Both the position numbers and the translations under genes were made by a program. From Clostridia bacterium (GTDB lineage Bacteria > Bacillota > Clostridia > Peptostreptococcales > Anaerovoracaceae), in the NCBI GenBank assembly GCA_900766045.1, contig CAAFTW010000055.1:85941-149940 (forward strand): a stretch of 64,000 bases of DNA, written 5' to 3'. This document shows positions 59,326 to 64,000 of this stretch, in pieces; positions within the stretch are counted from its first letter, which is position 1, and the number at the start of each line of letters is the position of its first letter. Below the pieces are notes generated by a model. The model saw nothing but the letters and a program-made list of their open reading frames with translations. It did not search any database and was not told the origin of the DNA.

Positions 59326-61581
59326 ATGCAGAGTCAGTATTATCCGCAGCTCAGGATTGACCTGGGCAAACTGAGAGAAAATGCCGCTTACGCTGTTGAT
59401 AAGTGCGCGCAGTGCGGGATTCAGGTCAGCGGAGTGATCAAGGGCATGCATGCCTTCCTCCCGGGAGTCCGGCAGCTTCAGGCTGCCGGCGTTTCTTCCC
59501 TGGCCACTTCACGCCTGGATCAGGCCGCAGCCGTAAAGAAAGCCGGAATCGATCTTCCGGTCATGCTGATCCGTGTTCCGATGATCAGCGACGCAGAGGA
59601 CGTCGTAAAATACTGCGACTACTCACTGAACAGCGAAAAGTCCGTTCTGGAGGAACTGAATAGGGAAGCCGGCCGCCAGCATAAGATTCATAAGGTCCTG
59701 CTTATGGCCGACGTCGGAGACCTCCGGGAAGGCTGGTGGGACAAAAATGAACTGGCAAGAACTGCACTTTACGTGGAACATGAGCTTCCGAACCTGCAGC
59801 TTGCCGGAACCGGCATCAACGTCGGCTGCTACGGCTCCGTCGTTGCAACCCCGCAGAAACTGCAGGAATTCGTCGATATTACAGAAAACGTGGAAAAACA
59901 GCTGGGCAGAAAACTGGAAATCCTCTCCGGCGGGGCAACTTCGAGCTTCATCCGTGTTCTGGAAGGAACGATTCCGGACCGGATCAACAACCTGAGAATC
60001 GGAGAAGGAATCCTGAATGCAAGAGACCTTCCGGAGCTCTTCCATGTCGACGTGGGACCGATGCATAAGGACTGCTTTATCCTGCGTACCGAGGTTCTGG
60101 AAGTCAGAGACAAGCCGTCCTATCCGGTCGGAGAGCTGGGGGTAGACGCCTTCGGACGGGTGCAGCATTATGAAGACCGGGGAATCAGGAAACGCGCTCT
60201 TGTGGCTGTCGGAAAAGCTGATTTCGGCGGAGATCCGAAGGACCTGATTCCGCTGGAAGAGGGCATCGAAGTCCTGGGTGCTTCCAGTGACCATGCGATT
60301 CTGGATGTGCAGGATCTGCACAGAGAGCTGCATGCAGGAGACTTCGTTGATTTCCGCCTCGATTACGCAAGCCTGGTGTATCTGTCCCACAGTAAAGACG
60401 TCCGTCAGGTCTGCTTCAATGATCCGGACGGACTGCAGAATGACGACCGCCGCCCGGCCGCCTGTGACGAGAAAGGCAGGGAGAATATGCTGAAGCAGAA
60501 ATATCCGCAGCTGCGGATCAATTTACATACGATGAAAGAAAACGTCGAGTACGCGGTTTCCCAGTGCAGGAAACAGGGCGTCGAGGTGACCGGCGTGATT
60601 AAGGGAATGAATGCCCTGATCCCGTGTGTGGAAACCATGGCAGAAGCCGGTGTTTCTTCGCTGGCAACGTCCAGGCTGGATCAGGCTGCTGCAGTGAAAG
60701 AAGCCGGAATTGATCTTCCGGTGATCCTGATCAGAATTCCGATGATCAGCGATTTGGAAGATGTCGTCAAGTACTGCGATTACTCGCTGAACAGCGACAT
60801 CGATGTCCTGAAAGCGCTGAATGAAGAGGCCGGACGCCAGAATAAGGTGCACAGCGTCATTCTCATGGCCGATGTCGGAGATCTCCGTGAGGGCTGGTGG
60901 GACAAAGAAGAAATGGCAAGGGCAGCAGTCAGCGTGGAAAATGACATGCCGAACCTGCATCTGGCAGGCGCCGGCATCAATATCGGCTGCTATGGTTCCG
61001 TCATGGCTACCGTCCCGAAACTGCAGGAGTTCGTCGATGTGGCAGAAAAAATTGAAGCGGCCATCGGAAGAAAGCTGGAAATCCTGTCCGGCGGCGCGAC
61101 ATCAAGCTTTGCGCGTATTCAGGACGGAACGATTCCGGAGAGGATCAATAACCTGCGTATCGGTGAAGGTCTGCTGATTCCGAGAACTCATGAAGACGGA
61201 GACGCCGTCGATTTCGGACCGATGAAGGACGACGCCTTCACCCTGCGTCTGGAAGTTCTGGAAGTGAAGGACAAGCCGTCCTATCCGGTCGGAGAACTGG
61301 GCGTAGATGCCTTCGGACGGGTTCAGCACTATGTGGACAGAGGAATCCGCACCCGCGCCCTGGCCGCCTGCGGAAATGTCGACTACGGCAGCTGGGAAGA
61401 TATCTTCCCGATGCAGAAAGGCATCGAAGTGATCGGCGCATCCAGTGACCATACGATTCTGGACGTTCAGAACGCAGAGCCGCTGAAACCGGGAGATCTC
61501 CTGGATTTCAAGCTGGACTACGCCAGCCTGGTCTTTCTGTCACACAGCACAGATGTGCAGATTGAATATATTGACGAATAA
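59326..61581 (+). CDS. Double alanine/ornithine-racemase-family protein
   Basis: 751 residues made of two homologous halves (1-385 and 388-751), each like a complete alanine/ornithine racemase-family fold-type III PLP enzyme. The PLP lysine is kept in both (GVIKGM, K39 and K426), as are SSLATSRLDQAAAVK, MADVGDLREGWWDK, LEILSGGATSSF and PVGELGVDAFGRVQHY. Identity of the halves is high, so the duplication is not old. The join keeps a Met (60487) with AGGGAGA in front, as if two genes lost a stop. Substrate unknown; ornithine or alanine is the closest guess. Confidence 0.82.
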   Translation: MQSQYYPQLRIDLGKLRENAAYAVDKCAQCGIQVSGVIKGMHAFLPGVRQLQAAGVSSLATSRLDQAAAVKKAGIDLPVMLIRVPMISDAEDVVKYCDYSLNSEKSVLEELNREAGRQHKIHKVLLMADVGDLREGWWDKNELARTALYVEHELPNLQLAGTGINVGCYGSVVATPQKLQEFVDITENVEKQLGRKLEILSGGATSSFIRVLEGTIPDRINNLRIGEGILNARDLPELFHVDVGPMHKDCFILRTEVLEVRDKPSYPVGELGVDAFGRVQHYEDRGIRKRALVAVGKADFGGDPKDLIPLEEGIEVLGASSDHAILDVQDLHRELHAGDFVDFRLDYASLVYLSHSKDVRQVCFNDPDGLQNDDRRPAACDEKGRENMLKQKYPQLRINLHTMKENVEYAVSQCRKQGVEVTGVIKGMNALIPCVETMAEAGVSSLATSRLDQAAAVKEAGIDLPVILIRIPMISDLEDVVKYCDYSLNSDIDVLKALNEEAGRQNKVHSVILMADVGDLREGWWDKEEMARAAVSVENDMPNLHLAGAGINIGCYGSVMATVPKLQEFVDVAEKIEAAIGRKLEILSGGATSSFARIQDGTIPERINNLRIGEGLLIPRTHEDGDAVDFGPMKDDAFTLRLEVLEVKDKPSYPVGELGVDAFGRVQHYVDRGIRTRALAACGNVDYGSWEDIFPMQKGIEVIGASSDHTILDVQNAEPLKPGDLLDFKLDYASLVFLSHSTDVQIEYIDE

Positions 61582-61650
61582 AAATAAATGCAGCACGCGA
61601 TGGAAATACAGAGTCGGATGATGCAGAGGCCGTGTGCCGGAAGGCAGATT

Positions 61651-61684
61651 CCGGGTATTTCCTTGCGCGTTTGTCTTTTGTCCG
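61651..61684 (-). repeat. Dispersed intergenic motif, copy d
   Basis: The cleanest copy: minus strand CGGACAAAAGAC, then AAACGCGCAAGG and AAATACCCGG. It abuts the -35 of the greA promoter (61687). Confidence 0.55.
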
Positions 61685-61686
61685 GA

Positions 61687-61715
61687 TTGACAAAAATACA
61701 GCATGAAAGTATAAT
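61687..61715 (+). promoter_or_regulatory. Consensus promoter of greA-lysS
   Basis: TTGACA at 61687-61692, exactly 17 bp, TATAAT at 61710-61715: a perfect sigma-A promoter. The leader is about 60 nt. Confidence 0.85.
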
Positions 61716-61782
61716 ACTATGGCTTACGTGTACCTTTATGGAGGGGTGCGCGCGGTCGCAGATCTGAAAGGAGTATATATAC

Positions 61783-62262
61783 ATGGCGGATGAAGTGATT
61801 TTAACCCAGGAAGGTTTCGATAAACTGGAGGCTGAAAGAGACCAGCTCGTCTCTGTTCGCCGTAAAGAGGTATCTGAGCGTCTGAAAGAGGCGATCTCTT
61901 ATGGAGACTTGTCCGAGAACGCAGAGTATGATGCGGCAAAGAATGAACAGGCTGAACTGGAAGAGCGCATCGCCAAGCTGGAGCAGATGATCCGCAACGC
62001 CAGGGTCATCAGCGATGAGGAAGTCAGCGGAGATGTTGTTAATGTCGGCCTGACCGTAAAGGTAAAGGATCAGGATACAGGCGATGTAGAGGAATACACA
62101 ATCGTCGGATCCACGGAGGCAGACCCGTTTGCGGAACCTGCGAAGATTTCCAGTGATTCCGAAGTTGGACGCAGTCTGCTCGGCAAGAAGGTCGGAGACA
62201 AGGTAGAAGTTTCCGTTCCGGATGGGCTGCTGCACTACGTTGTAGAAGATATTGTCCGATAA
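61783..62262 (+). CDS. greA: Transcription elongation factor GreA
   Basis: 159 residues. An N-terminal coiled coil (1-75) ends in the acidic SYGDLSENAEYDAAKNEQAE that enters the polymerase secondary channel. The C-terminal FKBP-like part contains VGLTVKVKDQDTG and GRSLLGKKVGD. It rescues backtracked RNA polymerase. First gene of greA-lysS, a common clostridial pair. Confidence 0.98.
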   Translation: MADEVILTQEGFDKLEAERDQLVSVRRKEVSERLKEAISYGDLSENAEYDAAKNEQAELEERIAKLEQMIRNARVISDEEVSGDVVNVGLTVKVKDQDTGDVEEYTIVGSTEADPFAEPAKISSDSEVGRSLLGKKVGDKVEVSVPDGLLHYVVEDIVR

Positions 62263-62289
62263 TTTTAGTGGGAGATGGAGTAGAACAGA

Positions 62290-63834
62290 ATGAGTACGGA
62301 ACAGAACAGTAACACAGGGGTCACCCCTGAAACAGAAGAGGAAATGTACGCGGAGAATCTGACTGAGCAGAGACAGATCCGCCGTCAGAAGCTGCAGGAC
62401 CTGAGAGATGCGGGCAGAGATCCGTATCGTCATGAGACCTGGAATGTCACGGCGCACAGCAAGGATATCAAAGATAATTTCGTTGCTATGGAGGGCGAAG
62501 AAGTTTCCATTGCCGGAAGAATCATGAGCAAGCGTGTCATGGGCAAGGCTTCATTCTTCGATATTCAGGACAAGCAGGGCAGAATTCAGTGCTACGTCCG
62601 CCGTGATGATATCGGAACGGATGAGTATAAGTGGTTTAAGACCTATGATATCGGCGACATCGTAGGACTGACCGGAAAAGTCTTCAAGACCAAGACCGGA
62701 GAGGTAACTGTCCACACGGAGACACTGGTGCTGCTGTGCAAGTCCCTTCAGGTTCTCCCGGATAAGTGGGACGGACTGAAGGATAAGGACCTGCGTTACA
62801 GACAGAGATACGTAGACCTGATCATGAACGAGAATGTCCGTGATACCTTCATCAAGCGTTCCAAGATCGAGCATGAGCTGAAGCGCGTTTTGGAAGAGGA
62901 CTATGGTTTCCTGGATGTCCGCACACCGATTCTGCAGACCATCGCAGGAGGAGCTGCGGCACGTCCGTTCATCACACATCATAATACTCTGGATATCGAT
63001 ATGTACCTGCGTATCGCCACAGAGCTGTATCTGAAGAGATGCATCGTCGGCGGCCTTGACCGTGTTTACGAGCTGGGTGAGTGCTTCAGAAACGAGGGCA
63101 TGGACCAGAGACATAATCCGGAGTACACATCCATGGAGTGCTACATGGCTTACGGCAACCTGGATGACATGATGGAGCTGACCGAGCAGATCGTATATAA
63201 GTGCCAGATGGCCATCAACGGAACTCCGATTCTGAAGTACGGCGACAAGGAATTTGACGTTACTCCGCCGTGGAGACGTCTGGACATGACGGATGCCGTC
63301 AAGGAAGTTACAGGAATCAACTTCCACAAGATTGAAGAGGATGAGGAAGCCAGAAAGGCTGCCATCGACTACGGCATGGATCCGGAAGAAGTAAAAGAGT
63401 GGACTCGCGGAAAGATCATCGCTGAGATGTTCGAGGATTACTGCGAGGATACACCGGGACTCATGGACGGACCGGTATTCCTGACCGGACATCCGGTAGA
63501 GATTTCCCCGCTGGCAAAGAGAGATCCTGAGGACCCGAGAATCACCCGCCGTTTTGAGGCTTACATCAACGGATGGGAAATCGGAAACGCATTCTCCGAG
63601 CTGAACGACCCGATCGACCAGTACGAGCGTTTCGCCGAGCAGCAGAGAGAGCGTGACGAAGGCATCGACGACGAGGCACATCCGATGGATATGGACTTCG
63701 TCAATGCTCTGGAAGTCGGCATGCCGCCTACAGGCGGACTGGGAATCGGCGTAGACCGTCTGGTTATGCTGATCACAGGCGAGCCGTCCATCAGAGACGT
63801 CATCCTGTTCCCGACCATGAAGCCGCTGGACTAG
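62290..63834 (+). CDS. lysS: Lysyl-tRNA synthetase, class II
   Basis: 514 residues. OB-fold anticodon-binding domain at about 65-160 (VSIAGRIMSKRVMGKASFFD). Class II core with motif 2 FRNEGMDQRHNPEYTSMECY and motif 3 GGLGIGVDRLVMLITGEPSI. It starts 27 nt after greA. Its tail ends DVILFPTMKPLD, complete. Confidence 0.98.
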   Translation: MSTEQNSNTGVTPETEEEMYAENLTEQRQIRRQKLQDLRDAGRDPYRHETWNVTAHSKDIKDNFVAMEGEEVSIAGRIMSKRVMGKASFFDIQDKQGRIQCYVRRDDIGTDEYKWFKTYDIGDIVGLTGKVFKTKTGEVTVHTETLVLLCKSLQVLPDKWDGLKDKDLRYRQRYVDLIMNENVRDTFIKRSKIEHELKRVLEEDYGFLDVRTPILQTIAGGAAARPFITHHNTLDIDMYLRIATELYLKRCIVGGLDRVYELGECFRNEGMDQRHNPEYTSMECYMAYGNLDDMMELTEQIVYKCQMAINGTPILKYGDKEFDVTPPWRRLDMTDAVKEVTGINFHKIEEDEEARKAAIDYGMDPEEVKEWTRGKIIAEMFEDYCEDTPGLMDGPVFLTGHPVEISPLAKRDPEDPRITRRFEAYINGWEIGNAFSELNDPIDQYERFAEQQRERDEGIDDEAHPMDMDFVNALEVGMPPTGGLGIGVDRLVMLITGEPSIRDVILFPTMKPLD

Positions 63835-63911
63835 TGGAAAAATAGTATTGCCGGTCAGAAGATCTGGCGATGGATGATAGGAATGAAAGCAGCAGACTGC
63901 CGGAGAGGCGG

Positions 63912-64000
63912 GTGTACCGACCCCCAAAAGTTAGACCAAGCATCTAACGATTGGAGGTCGATATTTTTGGCTAAATACAGCTACGAATTCAAGAAAAGGG
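63912..64000 (+). mobile_element. IS3-family insertion sequence, left end
   Basis: A terminal inverted-repeat-like TGTACCGACCCCCAAAAG begins at about 63913, followed by TTAGACC and the start of a transposase frame. IS150/IS3-group elements begin in this way. The element leaves the window, so its other end and length are not seen. It sits about 80 bp after lysS. Confidence 0.7.
63967..64000 (+). CDS. IS3-family transposase OrfA, N-terminus only
   Basis: A TTG start with GGAGGTCG upstream gives MAKYSYEFKKR, then the window ends. AKYS-x-EFK is the usual beginning of OrfA-type HTH proteins of IS150-like elements. Confidence 0.65.
   Translation, partial: MAKYSYEFKKR

Overview
The window reads as chromosomal DNA of a strict or near-strict anaerobe of the Bacillota, class Clostridia. 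The support is a butyryl-CoA:acetate-type CoA-transferase, rubredoxin, a corrinoid methyltransferase set, a two-subunit glycine decarboxylase (gcvPA/gcvPB), GGAGG ribosome sites and sigma-A type promoters (one is a perfect TTGACA-17-TATAAT). Base composition looks close to even. An amino-acid-fermenting, butyrate-forming member of Eubacteriales (Family XIII/Anaerovoracaceae-like) would fit, but this is inference; no rRNA is present to settle it.

Layout, left to right. 1-2.5 kb: end of a SanA/YdcF-like gene, a PlsC acyltransferase, a PAP2 phosphatase and rubredoxin. 2.5-5.9 kb: leftward operon of an NhaC-type transporter, a corrinoid protein and an MtaA/UroD-type methyltransferase. 6.8-9.2 kb: a sugar nucleotidyltransferase and rpsF-ssb-rpsR. 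9.7-16.9 kb: leftward cell-wall and purine genes (L,D-transpeptidase, alr, purA, purB) and the CoA-transferase. 17-24 kb: an ECF S-component with an amidohydrolase, an M18 aminopeptidase, a YjeM-like permease and an asparaginase. 24.5-31.7 kb: a CMD protein with ArsS, a secreted SH3/NlpC hydrolase, a glycolipid synthase with a polysaccharide deacetylase, PrsW, Nudix and an XRE-Uma2 fusion. 32-33.6 kb: the di-iron repair protein Ric and an FNR-like regulator, with a perfect FNR box in front of ric. 33.6-34.45 kb: a tandem duplication carrying two type I toxin-antitoxin-like modules. 34.88-41.43 kb: a 6.5-kb integrative satellite-like element inside tRNA-Arg(CCT). 41.6-51.8 kb: a YwaF-like protein, the glycine cleavage operon gcvT-H-PA-PB, a DUF4143 ATPase, a cytidylate-kinase-like protein and an NhaD-type antiporter. 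52-55.6 kb: pheS-pheT. 56-63.8 kb: an operon of two internally duplicated proteins (double acyl-CoA synthetase, double racemase), then greA-lysS. The window ends in the left end of an IS3-family insertion sequence.

The most unusual signals are: (i) an intergenic motif of about 30 nt present eight times; (ii) three TTCAT palindromes at exact 32-bp spacing in front of the DUF4143 ATPase, and a second, orphan 32-bp array at 9.46 kb; (iii) the integrative element, with mirrored TTGTACCCCC arm sites, ten copies of the octamer CTCTTCAG and a 1.15-kb word-rich non-coding tail; (iv) duplicated type I toxin-antitoxin-like units; (v) an operon in which both proteins are internal duplications; (vi) readable regulatory architecture (FNR, Pho-like and OmpR-type boxes) tied to the function of the downstream gene.
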